From NCBI RefSeq assembly GCF_001482305.1, contig NZ_LOHP01000001.1, positions 1 to 64,000 of the forward strand: a stretch of DNA of 64,000 nt. Direction: 5' to 3'. Numbering within the stretch: the stretch's first letter is position 1; every line of letters starts with the position of its first letter. The DNA is from Leucobacter sp. G161. Its GTDB lineage: Bacteria > Actinomycetota > Actinomycetes > Actinomycetales > Microbacteriaceae. Under the pieces are notes generated by a model. The model saw nothing but the letters and a program-made list of their open reading frames with translations, did no database searches and had not been told where the DNA came from. Of this stretch, positions 52,760-63,112 are shown one piece after another. Both the position numbers and the translations under genes were made by a program.

Positions 52760-53707
52760 ATGAAGAAAAGCCCGCAGCCAGGAGTCATTGCACGCGGGCT
52801 CACCCTGTGGCAGCGCATCCCGCGCACGCGGCCCTATCGCGCGTTCTCCCATTTCACCGATGTTGGTGGGAGCGTGCTCTCGGGCGGCATGAGCTATCAG
52901 GCGCTGTTCGCGGTGTTCGCTGGTGTGCTCGTCGGCTTCAGTGTGTTCGGCATTGTGCTGCGTGGCCAGCCCGAACTCCTCGCCACCATCATCGAGCAGA
53001 TCAACGTGTTCGTGCCGGGGCTGCTGGGAACCGATAAGGATTCGGCGATCCAGGTGCAGAGTCTGCTTGGCGCGCGGGTGCTCGACTGGACGACGCTGGT
53101 CGCGGGTATCTCGCTCATCTGGGTCGCGATCAACTGGTTCACTGGCACTCGGCGCTCGATCCGACTCATCTTTGGGCTTGAGGTCAAGGAATACCGGAAC
53201 GCCCTGCTGCTGAAGGTGCGCGACCTCGCGCTCGCCGTCGGCTTCTTCCTCGCGATCATCGTCTCGGCCGTGCTCGTTGTCGTGAGCTCGAACCTCACCG
53301 ACTTCCTGCTGTCCTGGCTCGGGGTGAGTTCTGACAACTGGTTCTTTGGTGGGCTCGGCACAGTGGTGCGCTACGGAGCCATGTATCTCTTCGACGTGCT
53401 CGTGCTCGTCGCGATCCACCGCTACCTCGCCGAGGTGCGGGTCGGCTGGTGGCACCTCATCACCGGCAGCCTGGTCGGGGCCGCTGCGCTGTTCCTCCTC
53501 AAGCTCCTCGGCACGGCGCTCCTGGGCGGGGCGACGAGCAATCCGCTGCTCGCCCCGTTCGCGATCTTTGTGGGCCTGCTGCTGTGGTTCAACTTTATTT
53601 GCCGCGCACTGCTGCTCACCTCGGCGTGGATAGCGACGGGCCTCGATCCGGAGCTCGGGCTGCCGGAGGCAGTCGCCCCGAGCGACGCAGTGCGCCTGCT
53701 CGAGTAA
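52760..53707 (+). CDS. YihY/BrkB family inner-membrane protein
   Basis: 315 residues with about six membrane helices. HFTDVGGSVLSGGMSYQALFAVFAG at the start, WVAINWFTGTRRSIRLIFG in the middle and the late LLLWFNFICRALLLTSAWIA match the YihY/virulence factor BrkB family. Its function is not established; some members were once misread as ribonuclease BN. Stands alone, 41 bases before purK. Confidence 0.9.
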   Translation: MKKSPQPGVIARGLTLWQRIPRTRPYRAFSHFTDVGGSVLSGGMSYQALFAVFAGVLVGFSVFGIVLRGQPELLATIIEQINVFVPGLLGTDKDSAIQVQSLLGARVLDWTTLVAGISLIWVAINWFTGTRRSIRLIFGLEVKEYRNALLLKVRDLALAVGFFLAIIVSAVLVVVSSNLTDFLLSWLGVSSDNWFFGGLGTVVRYGAMYLFDVLVLVAIHRYLAEVRVGWWHLITGSLVGAAALFLLKLLGTALLGGATSNPLLAPFAIFVGLLLWFNFICRALLLTSAWIATGLDPELGLPEAVAPSDAVRLLE

Positions 53708-53748
53708 CGCTGGCTCCCGGGCAGCCCGAGATACGGCAGAATGGAGGG

Positions 53749-54915
53749 GTGAGCGAAATTCCTGAAGTTGCTGCTGCGAATCCCACTGTCCGCGTCGGCG
53801 TGATCGGCGGCGGCCAGCTCGCCCGCATGATGGTGCCGCCCGCGATTCACCTGGGTATTGAGATCTCCGTGCTCGCCGAGACCGAGGGCATGAGCGCGGC
53901 ACGCGCCGCCGACATGGTCGGCGACTACCGCGACCCAGAGACGGTGTACGCCTTCGCCGAGACCGTTGACGTTGTCACCTTTGACCACGAGCACGTGCCT
54001 CACGAGATCTTGAACGAGCTCGAGCGCCGCGGCGTCGCCGTGCACCCCAGGCCACACGCGCTGCAGTATGCGCAGGACAAGATCCTCATGCGTGAGAAGC
54101 TCGCTGAGCTCGGCGTGCCGATCCCCGCCTGGGCGGCAGTCGATTCGGAGGAAGCCCTCCAAGAGTTCATCGATGCGAACGGGGGCCGCGCCGTCGTGAA
54201 GACCGCCCGCGGCGGCTACGACGGCAAGGGCGTGCGCGTCGTCTCGCAGGCTGACGAGGTGCGCGACTGGTTCACGGCGCTCGCGGAGGACGGCCGCGGC
54301 GGCTTCCTGCTGGTAGAGGAGCTCGTCGATTTCACCCGCGAGCTGGCGCAGCTCGTCGCGCGCAGGCCGTCGGGGGAGACCCGCGCCTGGCCGCTCGTCG
54401 AAACCATCCAACAGGACGGTGTCTGCGCCGAGGTGCTCGCGCCCGCACCCGTATCGAACCCCGAGACCGCGGCAGAGGCCGCACGCATCGGTGCCGTTGT
54501 CGCCCAGGGCGTTGACGCGACCGGTGTGCTCGCCGTCGAGATGTTTGAGACGCGCGACGGTCGGGTGCTCGTGAACGAGCTCGCGATGCGTCCGCACAAC
54601 TCCGGACACTTCTCGATCGAGGGGTCACTCACGAGCCAGTTCGAACAGCACCTGCGCGCCGTCACTGACCTGCCGCTCGGCGACCCCGCGATGGCCGCGC
54701 CCTTCGCCGTGATGGTGAACGTGCTCGGTGGCCCCGCCGAGGGCCCGATGCCGGTGCGCTATGCCGACGTGCTGGCTGCGCACCCCGCCGCGAAGATCCA
54801 CAGCTACGGCAAACTGCCGCGTCCCGGGCGCAAGGTCGGGCACGTCACCGTCGTCGGCACCTCGCTTGAGGACGCACGCGCAGAGGCGCGGTCGGCGGCC
54901 GACGGCTTCGCCTAA
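53749..54915 (+). CDS. purK: 5-(carboxyamino)imidazole ribonucleotide synthase
   Basis: 388 residues from GTG 53749. ATP-grasp enzyme: [22 protein letters not shown] at the start, the [11 protein letters not shown] loop, [16 protein letters not shown] and the metal site [18 protein letters not shown]. It carboxylates AIR with bicarbonate and ATP; PurE next door then moves the carboxylate. The GGAGGG just before the start is unusually close to the GTG, so initiation may use a slightly different codon. The frame is open upstream through yihY. Confidence 0.95.
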   Translation: MSEIPEVAAANPTVRVGVIGGGQLARMMVPPAIHLGIEISVLAETEGMSAARAADMVGDYRDPETVYAFAETVDVVTFDHEHVPHEILNELERRGVAVHPRPHALQYAQDKILMREKLAELGVPIPAWAAVDSEEALQEFIDANGGRAVVKTARGGYDGKGVRVVSQADEVRDWFTALAEDGRGGFLLVEELVDFTRELAQLVARRPSGETRAWPLVETIQQDGVCAEVLAPAPVSNPETAAEAARIGAVVAQGVDATGVLAVEMFETRDGRVLVNELAMRPHNSGHFSIEGSLTSQFEQHLRAVTDLPLGDPAMAAPFAVMVNVLGGPAEGPMPVRYADVLAAHPAAKIHSYGKLPRPGRKVGHVTVVGTSLEDARAEARSAADGFA

Positions 54916-55001
54916 CGCCGAGCCGGGTGCGCTGTCGCGCGGTGAGCCCGCGCTGCTCGTACGGGCTCACCCGCCGCGCTGGCGACCGCTACGATTGGGG
55001 T

Positions 55002-55511
55002 ATGAGCGAATCATCCCCCCTCGTCGGCGTAATTATGGGTTCTGACTCCGATTTTTCGGTGATGCAGGACGCGGTGCACATGCTCCGTGAGTTCGGGATC
55101 GCGCACGAGGTCGAAGTCGTGAGCGCGCACCGCACCCCCGACAAGATGGTGGACTACGCGCGTGCAGCCGCAGGCCGCGGAGTGCGGGTCATCATCGCGG
55201 GCGCCGGAGGGGCCGCACACCTGCCGGGCATGGTCGCATCGATGACCTCGCTGCCGGTGATCGGAGTTCCCGTGCCCCTCGCGAAACTTGACGGCATGGA
55301 CTCGCTGCTCTCAATCGTGCAGATGCCAGGCGGGATCCCGGTTGCGACAGTCTCGATCGGGGGCGCGAAGAACGCCGGCATTCTCGCCGCACGCATCCTC
55401 GGGACGAGCGATGACGCGCTCCGTGCCAAGCTCGACGCGTATGCGCAGGGTCTCACCGAAATGGTGGAAGAGAAGAACGCGGCGCTGCAGGCGCGCGTCG
55501 CAGCGGAGTAG
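55002..55511 (+). CDS. purE: N5-carboxyaminoimidazole ribonucleotide mutase
   Basis: 169 residues from ATG 55002. Class I Pur[52 protein letters not shown] and [29 protein letters not shown]. Follows purK by 87 bases; together they make CAIR for PurC (17561-18487). Confidence 0.97.
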   Translation: MSESSPLVGVIMGSDSDFSVMQDAVHMLREFGIAHEVEVVSAHRTPDKMVDYARAAAGRGVRVIIAGAGGAAHLPGMVASMTSLPVIGVPVPLAKLDGMDSLLSIVQMPGGIPVATVSIGGAKNAGILAARILGTSDDALRAKLDAYAQGLTEMVEEKNAALQARVAAE

Positions 55512-55535
55512 CGTCGGCCGTGGTGGCCCTCGCCG

Positions 55536-56669
55536 CTAGATGAGGGCGTGGGTCTCCCACAGCTGCCACGCGACCGAGTTCCACGAGTACGTGCGACCGC
55601 GATCCGCTGCGTGCACGGTGAGGCGTTCGAGCTCGCTCGATCCGTCCCCGCTGTTCGGGATGAAGAGCCGCGACAGTGAGGTGATGAACCCGGGAGCCTC
55701 GGGCTCCGCGTGCCCCGCATCGAGGATGTGCTCTTCAAACGCCGGCACGCCCGCGTGCAGTACGGGAACGCCTGCCATGAGCGCCGCGATGACGGTATAC
55801 CCGGTGCCAGCAAACGACTGCGGCTGCAGCAGCATCGCCGCACCAGAAATGATGGCTCCGACGTCAGCGAGATCCTCTGCGGGGACAACGGTCACCCGCT
55901 CGCGCACCGCCGCTGGGAGGGCAGCGACGATGTCGTTCTGCTGTGGTGCGCCCTTAACGTGTAGGAGCGGGTCGAGGCCAGTGATGACGACGAGGTGGGG
56001 GAGCGACGGGTCTGAATCCAGCGCGTCGAGCACCCACTGCAGGCGTCCGTGATCATCGAGATTTGCCGTGGTCACCAGGTAACGCTCGGGCAGGCCGAGA
56101 TTGTCGCGGCGAGCCGCAGCGTCCTCTCCGGCGAGGAATACCGACGGGGCGACTGGCGGGACGACCTGAACCGGAACATTGTGGCCGTAGTGCTGCTGAA
56201 TGAGCGAGGCCACTGAGTGTGAAGTCGCGATGAGCACATCGGCGTACTTCGCGGCACGCTTCACGAACGAGCGGGTGAGACGGCCCTGGGCGGGGGTGAG
56301 GAGGTCAGGAGCCTCCCACGCGAGCCCGTGGGGGATCGTCACGGTGGTCTGGGTGCCGTCGTCCTCGGATCGAGAACGGAGCGGGATCATCGGTGTGACC
56401 GCGTGCGTCATCTCGCCGTCGAGGGGGCGGGCGGTCGTGCTCGACTGCCAGAGAATGGGCAGCGCATTTGCGCCCATGGGCAGCTGCTCGGCACTGATCC
56501 GCGGCGAGGAGAAATCGGGCGGGGTCGTGCCGCGGGCCGACAGAAACCTCGCACTGCAGCTGCGCGGTGCGGTCGCGGCAATGGCGTCCGCGAGGTCGGT
56601 AGCAGCCGCGAAATGTACGGGGGCTTCCCAATCCGGAAACGGCTCGGCGATGAGGCTGAGAGTCGCCAT
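55536..56669 (-). CDS. Glycosyltransferase, GT4-like
   Basis: 377 residues from ATG 56669 (GGAGG six bases upstream decides against the frame start at 56696). A GT-B fold is suggested by an early [16 protein letters not shown], the [22 protein letters not shown] central segment and the late [26 protein letters not shown], where family 4 enzymes bind the donor. Acceptor unknown. It is transcribed toward purE, away from galE, and belongs with the envelope genes that follow. Confidence 0.75.
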   Translation of the reverse strand: MATLSLIAEPFPDWEAPVHFAAATDLADAIAATAPRSCSARFLSARGTTPPDFSSPRISAEQLPMGANALPILWQSSTTARPLDGEMTHAVTPMIPLRSRSEDDGTQTTVTIPHGLAWEAPDLLTPAQGRLTRSFVKRAAKYADVLIATSHSVASLIQQHYGHNVPVQVVPPVAPSVFLAGEDAAARRDNLGLPERYLVTTANLDDHGRLQWVLDALDSDPSLPHLVVITGLDPLLHVKGAPQQNDIVAALPAAVRERVTVVPAEDLADVGAIISGAAMLLQPQSFAGTGYTVIAALMAGVPVLHAGVPAFEEHILDAGHAEPEAPGFITSLSRLFIPNSGDGSSELERLTVHAADRGRTYSWNSVAWQLWETHALI

Positions 56670-56814
56670 TTCCACCTCCGGGGGTTGCGTTACCAATAAC
56701 TATGAATCCATAGCCATTCTACGGTGCAGGAATTGCACTTCCTGTGCGCCGCGCCCCGCGAGTCCTCGGAGTGCCGCATGGTTCTCTCTGCTTCGGTGAA
56801 GTAGCCTCGATGCT

Positions 56815-57828
56815 ATGCGTGTTCTGCTCACCGGAGGTGCCGGCTACATCGGCTCCCACACTGCCCTCGTGCTCCTCGAGCGCGGCCACGACGTCGTGGT
56901 GCTCGACGACTTCTCGAACAGTAGCCCGGAGGCGGTGCGGCGGGTCGCGGAGTTGACGGGTCGCAGTATTCCGGTCATTCAGGCGGATCTCGCCGATCGC
57001 GTCGCGGCCGAGGCTGCGTTCGCGGGGCTTGAGGTCGACGCGGTGGTGCACTTCGCCGGGCTGAAGGCCGTCGGTGAATCAGTGGCGCAGCCGACCCGGT
57101 ACTACCGAGTCAATATCGACTCGACCCTCAACCTGCTCGATCTCATGCGCGAGCGCGGTATGACCCGCCTCGGATTCAGTTCGAGTGCGACGGTGTACGG
57201 CGACCCGCAGTACGTTCCACAGGACGAAGACCACCCGGCAGGCTTCGGCCTCACGAACCCGTACGGCTGGTCGAAAGCGATGATCGAGCAGATGATCCGC
57301 GACACCCAGACATCGTGGCCAGAGCTGCAGGCGGTGCTGCTGCGGTACTTCAACCCGGTCGGCGCGCACCCGTCGGGCCGGATCGGCGAGGATCCATCGG
57401 GCATTCCGAACAACCTCATGCCGTTCATTGCGCAGGTCGCAGTTGGTAAGCGCGAGAAGCTCAGTGTCTTCGGGGACTCCTACCCGACGCCCGATGGCAC
57501 CGGCGTGCGCGACTACATTCACGTGATGGACCTCGCCGAGGGGCACGCGCAGGCCCTGGAGCGGATGGGCGAGGGTGTGTCCACCTACAACCTCGGTTCG
57601 GGTGCCGGCTCGAGCGTGCTCGACGTCGTCCGCGCGTTCGGGGAGGCCGCTGGCCGCGAGATACCCTATGAAGTCGTTCCTCCTCGCGGCGGCGACGTCG
57701 CCGAGACCGTGGCAAACCCGGCGAAGGCGAACCGCGAGCTCGAGTGGCAGACGACGCGCTCGCTCGCTGACGCCTGCAGGGACTCCTGGGCCTGGCAGTC
57801 GGCAACCCCCGATGGGTACGGTGTATGA
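56815..57828 (+). CDS. galE: UDP-glucose 4-epimerase
   Basis: 337 residues, extended SDR. GGAGYIGSHTALVLLERGHDVVVLDD at the start, VVHFAGLKAVGES, the SSSATVYGDP serine and the catalytic YGWSKAMIE (Tyr-x3-Lys), and the RDYIHVMDLAEGHAQAL signature. Converts UDP-glucose to UDP-galactose for wall polysaccharide. Overlaps the LCP gene by ATGA. Confidence 0.94.
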   Translation: MRVLLTGGAGYIGSHTALVLLERGHDVVVLDDFSNSSPEAVRRVAELTGRSIPVIQADLADRVAAEAAFAGLEVDAVVHFAGLKAVGESVAQPTRYYRVNIDSTLNLLDLMRERGMTRLGFSSSATVYGDPQYVPQDEDHPAGFGLTNPYGWSKAMIEQMIRDTQTSWPELQAVLLRYFNPVGAHPSGRIGEDPSGIPNNLMPFIAQVAVGKREKLSVFGDSYPTPDGTGVRDYIHVMDLAEGHAQALERMGEGVSTYNLGSGAGSSVLDVVRAFGEAAGREIPYEVVPPRGGDVAETVANPAKANRELEWQTTRSLADACRDSWAWQSATPDGYGV

Positions 57829-59255
57829 GCGGAGCCCTCGACTACGACCTCGAACGGCCGATCCGCACACCCGACCTGTCTTCGCCGCCGCTGATGACCA
57901 AGCGGGCGCGTTGGCTTGTCGTGCTCGGATTTTTGCTGCCTGGCAGCGCGCAGCTGCTCGCGGGCAACCGTAAGCTAGGTCGCTTTGGGCTCAGCGTCAC
58001 CATCGCGGCCGTTGTGGTCTTGGTGATCTCGCTTCTCGGTCTGCTGTTTGCCAGGGCTACGACGCTCTCGGTGTTCACGAACAACCTGTTCTTGTTTGTG
58101 CTGCAGTGGCTCATCGCAGCGCTCGGGCTCATGTGGCTCGTACTCGGCATCGATACGCTGCGCCTCACCAAGCTTGTGCGGGTGACGCCGAACTGGCGGG
58201 TGCCGGTCGCGATGCTCACGGTGAGCCTCACCCTGGTCCCCGTCGCTGGCGCTGCCTGGGCGTCATCCCTCATCGGCACCGGCCGCGGCGCGATCGGCAG
58301 CATCTTCATCGGTGCACCGGACGTGAAACCCATCGACGGTCGCTACAACATCCTGCTGCTGGGAACCGACGCCGGCTCCGACCGTGAGGGCATCAGGCCC
58401 GACTCGATTTCACTGGTGAGCGTCGACGCGAAAACCGGGCAGTCGGTCATCATCGGGCTCCCGCGCGAACTCATCGAGATGCCGTTCCCCGAGGAGTCGC
58501 CTATGAGCGCGCTCCACCCGTACGGCTTCGGCGTAGCTCCGAACTCGGTCAGCGAATGGGGCGGCTGCTACACGACCTGCTACCTCAACGCCGTCTACAC
58601 CGAGGTCGAGAACTTCCCCGAGACCTACGCCGGACTGTACCCAGACGCGGAGTCGCGCGGCTCCTCGCCCGGCATCGAGGCGACGAAGGACGCGGTGCAG
58701 GGCGCCACCGGTATCGACCCGCAGTTCTACGTGCTGTTGAACATGGACGCGTTCTCGAACATCATCGATTCGCTCGGCGGGGCCACGGTGAACGTGCCTG
58801 AGCGACTGCCGATCGGTGGCGGCATCGACGAGTACTCGGGAGAGCTCGTGAATGTTGATGGCTGGATCGAACCGGGCGAGCAGCACCTCAACGGCTGGGA
58901 AGCACAGTGGTTCGCCCGCTCGCGCTACGGCTCCGAGAACGGCGACTACGACCGGATGCAGCGGCAGCGTGATCTGCAGGGCGCAATCCTCGCGCAGATG
59001 AATCCCGGGAACGTGTTGCTGCGGTTCCAGGAGATCGCGGCGGCTGGCTCGCAGTTGGTGAAGACCGACATCCCGGACTCGATGCTCGGACGCTTCGTTG
59101 ACCTTGCCGGCAAGGCCCGCGAGCACTCGCCGGTCAACGTCGAACTTGTGCCGCCCGCAGTCGACCCGGAGGCTCCGGACTACGGGGTCATCCGCGAACT
59201 CGTCGACGCTGGCGTTGCTGCGGCAAGCCCGCAGCCGGAAGGCGGCGGCGAGTAA
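57825..59255 (+). CDS. LytR-CpsA-Psr (LCP) family wall polymer ligase
   Basis: 476 residues. An N-terminal part has three or four hydrophobic helices (WLVVLGFLLPGSAQLLAG, FGLSVTIAAVVVLVISLLGLLF and others), more than the single helix of typical LCP proteins. The extracellular domain has NILLLGTDAGSDREGIRPDSI, then VIIGLPRELIEMP, VNVPERLPIGGGIDEYSGEL, and the late QWFARSRYGSENGDYDRMQRQRDL with the conserved arginines. LCP enzymes transfer lipid-linked glycopolymers to peptidoglycan. Overlap with galE indicates coupling. Confidence 0.92.
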   Translation: MSGALDYDLERPIRTPDLSSPPLMTKRARWLVVLGFLLPGSAQLLAGNRKLGRFGLSVTIAAVVVLVISLLGLLFARATTLSVFTNNLFLFVLQWLIAALGLMWLVLGIDTLRLTKLVRVTPNWRVPVAMLTVSLTLVPVAGAAWASSLIGTGRGAIGSIFIGAPDVKPIDGRYNILLLGTDAGSDREGIRPDSISLVSVDAKTGQSVIIGLPRELIEMPFPEESPMSALHPYGFGVAPNSVSEWGGCYTTCYLNAVYTEVENFPETYAGLYPDAESRGSSPGIEATKDAVQGATGIDPQFYVLLNMDAFSNIIDSLGGATVNVPERLPIGGGIDEYSGELVNVDGWIEPGEQHLNGWEAQWFARSRYGSENGDYDRMQRQRDLQGAILAQMNPGNVLLRFQEIAAAGSQLVKTDIPDSMLGRFVDLAGKAREHSPVNVELVPPAVDPEAPDYGVIRELVDAGVAAASPQPEGGGE

Positions 59256-59302
59256 CGCCTGCCGTAGAATAGGTCGGGTTTCACGTGCAACGAAAGGGTG
59301 AC

Positions 59303-60283
59303 ATGCGGGTCACGGCAGTACTTGTCGCCTTCAATCGGCGCGAATTGCTTGGCGAGGCGCTCGACGCGCTCGCGGCGCAGTCGCGCCCGGTGGATCGGCT
59401 GGTCGTCGTCGACAACGCCTCCACTGACGGCTCGACTGAGGTCGCGGAGGCGAAGCTCTCCGAATGGGGGGAGCGCGCTCGCCTCATCAAGCTCGAGAAG
59501 AACACGGGCGGCGCCGGCGGGTTCGCCGTCGGTATCGCTGCCGCAGTCGTTGACGAGGAGACCGACTGGGTCTGGGTCATGGACGACGACACCGTGCCCA
59601 GCCCCGACGCGCTCGCGGGCGCGCTCGGCGCGCACGAGCGCTACCGCGCCAGTGGCCCGGACGATCTCGCGGTGATGGGCTCGCGGGTCATCTGGACCGA
59701 CGGGGCGGATCACCCGATGAACACCCCGAAGTCGAAGATCCGCGCGGCCGCCGCCGAGCGCGAACGCGCGGCGGCCGTCGGCGCGATGGAGATCCGCTCG
59801 ATCTCGTTCGTGTCCGCATTTCTGCGTGCGGCGCGGGTGCGTGAGCTTGGACTGCCGCTGGCTGACTACTTCCTGTGGAATGACGACTTTGAGTACTCGG
59901 CGCGCCTGTTGCGCGGCGCGCGCGGCATCTTTACCCCCGATTCCGTCGTGACTCACAAGACCGCCAAGCGCGGATCGAGTGACGCAGACCCCGGCCCGCG
60001 GTTCTTCTTTGAGGTGCGGAACAAGCTGTGGGTATTCCGGCGTTCAGACGCGCTCTACGGCTGGGAGAAGTTCCTGTACTTCGGTGCGAGCGTGCGGCGT
60101 TGGATCCGCACTTTCCGAGCCTCGAGCGATCGCGCGCAGCTGCGCGACTGCCTGCAGCGCGGCTGGCGCGAGGGCACGCGCACGAATCCGCGATCCACCC
60201 GCGACGTACTGCGCGACACCGGCGTACCCGTCGACGTGATGGTCGAGATCGAGCGGCTTGAGAAGGCCGAACGCCGCAGCTAG
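59303..60283 (+). CDS. Family 2 glycosyltransferase (GlfT-like)
   Basis: 326 residues from ATG 59303, which has AAAGGG upstream; a GTG at 59285 is also in frame. GT-A motifs: VTAVLVAFNRRELLGEAL, DNASTDGSTEVAE, the WVWVMDDDTVPSPDAL metal loop, FVSAFLRAARVRELGLPL and DYFLWNDDFEYSARLL. The pattern is close to galactofuranosyl and rhamnosyl transferases of actinobacterial walls. The 3' end overlaps the TetR gene on the other strand by four bases. Confidence 0.9.
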   Translation: MRVTAVLVAFNRRELLGEALDALAAQSRPVDRLVVVDNASTDGSTEVAEAKLSEWGERARLIKLEKNTGGAGGFAVGIAAAVVDEETDWVWVMDDDTVPSPDALAGALGAHERYRASGPDDLAVMGSRVIWTDGADHPMNTPKSKIRAAAAERERAAAVGAMEIRSISFVSAFLRAARVRELGLPLADYFLWNDDFEYSARLLRGARGIFTPDSVVTHKTAKRGSSDADPGPRFFFEVRNKLWVFRRSDALYGWEKFLYFGASVRRWIRTFRASSDRAQLRDCLQRGWREGTRTNPRSTRDVLRDTGVPVDVMVEIERLEKAERRS

Positions 60284-60855
60284 CTCGTAGCCGCTGCGCC
60301 CCACATGCGGCCGGGGCCGAGGATCTGCCACATCCAGCCAGCAGCGACCTCCGGGGCGGGGAAGGGATCCTGCGCGATCCATGCCTCGACGACGCCGAGC
60401 AGCGCGCCCGAGGTGCCGGCTGCTGCAATATCGAGCGGCAGCTCCGCCTGAGTGATCGGCTCGGGAGAGATCTGCATGCCGGCACGCACGAAGCCGAGCA
60501 TGCGGGCGCGCACGCGCGCAGTGACGAGCGCGGAGCCGCGTGGCCCGAAGACACCTCGGTAGAGTGCAGCGTTCGCGGCAAAGTGGCGCATGAATCGCAC
60601 GAGCTCCGCCGGTGGTTGCGTGGCGTCGGTGATGACAACCGGTTCGTCGGCGTGGGCCATCTCGATCTCGATCTGCTCGAGTGCGGCCGCGAGGAGCTCC
60701 TCGCGGCTCACGAAGTGCTGGTAGAAGCTACTGCGATTGACGCCCGCGAGCGAAATAATGTCGATGACCGTGATGTCGGTGATGGGGCGCTCTGCTGCGA
60801 GTTCGAGTACCGCTGCGTGGAGAACGGACTGGGTGTGCGCGGCGCGAGGATCCAT
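60280..60855 (-). CDS. TetR-family transcription regulator
   Basis: 191 residues from ATG 60855. The HTH is VLHAAVLELAAERPITDITV, then ISLAGVNRSSFYQHFVSREELL. The C-terminal domain is helical, with ELVRFMRHFAANAALYRGVFGP. Divergent from the SDR gene with a ~120-base gap, so it probably controls that gene. Confidence 0.87.
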   Translation of the reverse strand: MDPRAAHTQSVLHAAVLELAAERPITDITVIDIISLAGVNRSSFYQHFVSREELLAAALEQIEIEMAHADEPVVITDATQPPAELVRFMRHFAANAALYRGVFGPRGSALVTARVRARMLGFVRAGMQISPEPITQAELPLDIAAAGTSGALLGVVEAWIAQDPFPAPEVAAGWMWQILGPGRMWGAAATS

Positions 60856-60977
60856 ACCGTCAATTCTCGCAGGTGTGCGCGGATGGAAGATCCAACCTGG
60901 CTTCTCCGACACGTGTTGGAGTAGTCTGGTGGGGCTCGGCCTTGCGTTGGGCAGGGACGCTCATTCAGGGAGGCCCC

Positions 60978-61982
60978 ATGTCCACGCTCACAGCCCACAG
61001 CACCATTGGTGACTGGCTCGATCACCCCGAAGGTGGGGCAGCGATCCGCGCCATGCTCGCGCAGTCCGGCGGCGACGCAGCATCGCTCACCCAGGTGCGT
61101 TCACTTCCGCTGCAGCAGCTCGTCACGCTCAGCCAGGGCAAGATGCCGCAGTCCGTCGTCGACGACCTCGTGCGCTCCGTGAACGGGGGCGAGATTCCGG
61201 CAGATACCGGTTCTAACGCATGGCAGGAGCGCATCACCGGAGGCCGCTTTGACGGGCAGACCGTCATTGTGACTGGCGCGGCGAGCGGCATCGGCCGCGC
61301 CACGGCCTCCCGAATCGTCCGCGAGGGCGGCAGCGTCATCGCCGTAGATCTCTCGGCCGAGAAGCTCGAAGAGTTCGCGGCGGAGGCCCCTGCCGGGCGT
61401 GTTGTGCCCGTTGCTGGCGACGTCACCAAACAGGAATCAATCGACGCCGTCCTCGCCGCAGCCGGAGGCCGCATCGACGCGCTCGCGAACATTGCTGGCG
61501 TGAATGACGACTTCTCGCCGATCCACGAGACCAGCGACGAGATTTGGGACCGCGTCATCGGCATCAACCTCACCGGCGTCTTCAAACTCACCCGCGCGGT
61601 CGTGCCGGTCATGCTTGAGGCAGGCAAGGGGGCCATCGTGAACATCTCCTCCGAAGCGGGCATCCGCGGCAACGCCTCGGGGAACGCATACACCGCCTCG
61701 AAGCACGGCGTCATCGGCCTCACCAAGAGCGCCGCGTTCATGTACGCGCAGCAGGGACTCCGCATTAACGCGGTCGCGCCAGGCGGCGTCGCCACCGGCA
61801 TCCCATTCCCCGCCAACGTCTCCGAGGCCGGCAGCGCGCGGCTGCAGCCCTTCCAGGCTGCGATCCCGACCGTTGCTACCGCCGAGCAGCTTGCTGCCTC
61901 GATTACGTTCCTGCTCAGCGACGACGGCGTGAACATCAACGGCGCGATCCTCACCTCCGACGGCGGGTGGTCGGTGCAGTAG
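60978..61982 (+). CDS. Short-chain dehydrogenase/reductase with an N-terminal helical extension
   Basis: 334 residues from ATG 60978 with AGGGAGG upstream. Residues 1-85 are a small helical region (WLDHPEGGAAIRAML, LQQLVTLSQGKMPQSVVDD) resembling the short C-terminal domain seen in some actinobacterial family 3 glycosidases. Then a complete classical SDR: VIVTGAASGIGRATASRIV, NIAGVND, the catalytic serine in VNISSEAG and Tyr-x3-Lys in YTASKHG, and a PGGVATGIP loop. Substrate unknown. Followed by a terminator; likely controlled by the divergent TetR gene. Confidence 0.88.
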   Translation: MSTLTAHSTIGDWLDHPEGGAAIRAMLAQSGGDAASLTQVRSLPLQQLVTLSQGKMPQSVVDDLVRSVNGGEIPADTGSNAWQERITGGRFDGQTVIVTGAASGIGRATASRIVREGGSVIAVDLSAEKLEEFAAEAPAGRVVPVAGDVTKQESIDAVLAAAGGRIDALANIAGVNDDFSPIHETSDEIWDRVIGINLTGVFKLTRAVVPVMLEAGKGAIVNISSEAGIRGNASGNAYTASKHGVIGLTKSAAFMYAQQGLRINAVAPGGVATGIPFPANVSEAGSARLQPFQAAIPTVATAEQLAASITFLLSDDGVNINGAILTSDGGWSVQ

Positions 61983-61998
61983 GTCGACTGGCGGGGGC

Positions 61999-62020
61999 GG
62001 GCGGCGGTAGCCCGCCGCCC
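61999..62020 (+). terminator. Terminator after the SDR gene
   Basis: 9-bp perfect stem GGGCGGCGG/CCGCCGCCC with a TAGC loop, followed by TTCCTC. Sixteen bases beyond the SDR stop. Confidence 0.75.
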
Positions 62021-62050
62021 TTCCTCGCGGGGAGCTAAGCTAGTGAGGTT

Positions 62051-62896
62051 ATGGTGCACGCCCCGGAATTCTCGCTCTTGCTCCCCGTCTACGCTGGGGA
62101 CGATGCGGACGCCCTACGGCTCGCATTTTCGAGCTCCGTGGATCAGCAGACGCTGCGACCCGCTGAAGCTGTGATCGTGCAGGACGGGCCTGTCTCCGAC
62201 ACGTTGGAGCGGGAGCTCGCGCGTCTCGAAGCCGAGAGCCCCATCCCCGTGCGGCTCGTCCGACTCCCCGACAACCGGGGGCTCACCGAGGCGCTCAACG
62301 CTGGCCTCGACGCAGCGCGGTACCCAGTGGTCGCGCGCATGGATGCCGACGATGTCTCCGTGCCGGAACGCTTTGAGAAACAGTGGGCGCTATTGAGCCA
62401 GGGCTACGACCTTGTCGGCACCGGAATGGTTGAGTTCGAAATCGACACGGAACAGCCAATATCCGAGCGGGTGCCCCCGACGGGAGCGGCGCGCATCAGG
62501 GACCACGCGCGCACCCACAACCCCTTCAATCACCCGACCATGATGTATCGCGTCGCGGCGCTCGACGTCGTCGGCAGGTACCAGCCGTTCGGCAAGATGG
62601 AAGACTACTGGCTCGGGGTGCGACTCATCGCCTCCGGTGCCCGTGTCGAGAACATTGCCGAGCCGCTCGTGAAGTACCGAGTTGGCGCAGGAGCATTCGC
62701 GCGTCGCGGTGGTTGGCAAGAGGCCAAGACCGAGTGGGCGCTGCAGCGTGAGATGCTGCGGATCGGGTTCATTTCGCGCGGGCAGTACGCGCGGAACGTG
62801 GTCGTAAAGGGCGCCTACCGGCTCATGCCTGCGTCGCTGAAGCGTGTGCTGTTTCGGAAGTTCGTCGGATCCGGGCTGCCGGGGGACCGGGCCTAA
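62051..62896 (+). CDS. Family 2 glycosyltransferase
   Basis: 281 residues. FSLLLPVYAGDDADALRLAFSS at the start, AVIVQDGPVSDTLERELA, RLPDNRGLTEALNAGLDAARYPVVARMDADDVSVPERFEKQ with the DxD metal site, and HNPFNHPTMMYR then KMEDYWLGVRLI. Typical of small GT-A enzymes in polysaccharide clusters. Acceptor unknown. It stands 68 bases after the SDR gene, beyond a terminator. Confidence 0.88.
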   Translation: MVHAPEFSLLLPVYAGDDADALRLAFSSSVDQQTLRPAEAVIVQDGPVSDTLERELARLEAESPIPVRLVRLPDNRGLTEALNAGLDAARYPVVARMDADDVSVPERFEKQWALLSQGYDLVGTGMVEFEIDTEQPISERVPPTGAARIRDHARTHNPFNHPTMMYRVAALDVVGRYQPFGKMEDYWLGVRLIASGARVENIAEPLVKYRVGAGAFARRGGWQEAKTEWALQREMLRIGFISRGQYARNVVVKGAYRLMPASLKRVLFRKFVGSGLPGDRA

Positions 62897-63004
62897 CCTC
62901 TGGCCTCTAACCTCTGGCGTCTGGCGTCGAGGCGTCACCCGTGCAGCCTCCTCGTGCGGGTTGGATGTCGAGACCCAACTGGTGGTTGTGGGGTGTGACA
63001 GACA

Positions 63005-63019
63005 GCAACCAGTGGTTGC
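63005..63019. promoter_or_regulatory. Palindrome GCAACCA-G-TGGTTGC
   Basis: Perfect 7-bp arms around a single base, in the gap before a broken HTH gene. Related ACTGGTGGTTG and ACCCAACTG pieces lie around it. Possible operator. Confidence 0.4.
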
Positions 63020-63112
63020 GGTGACCCAACTGCGCCTCCCGGCGCAAGCCAGCGAGTGCTGGGTACTATCTCAGCAGTAGATGGTTTGCGAACACTGGAG
63101 CGAGGAGCAGCT

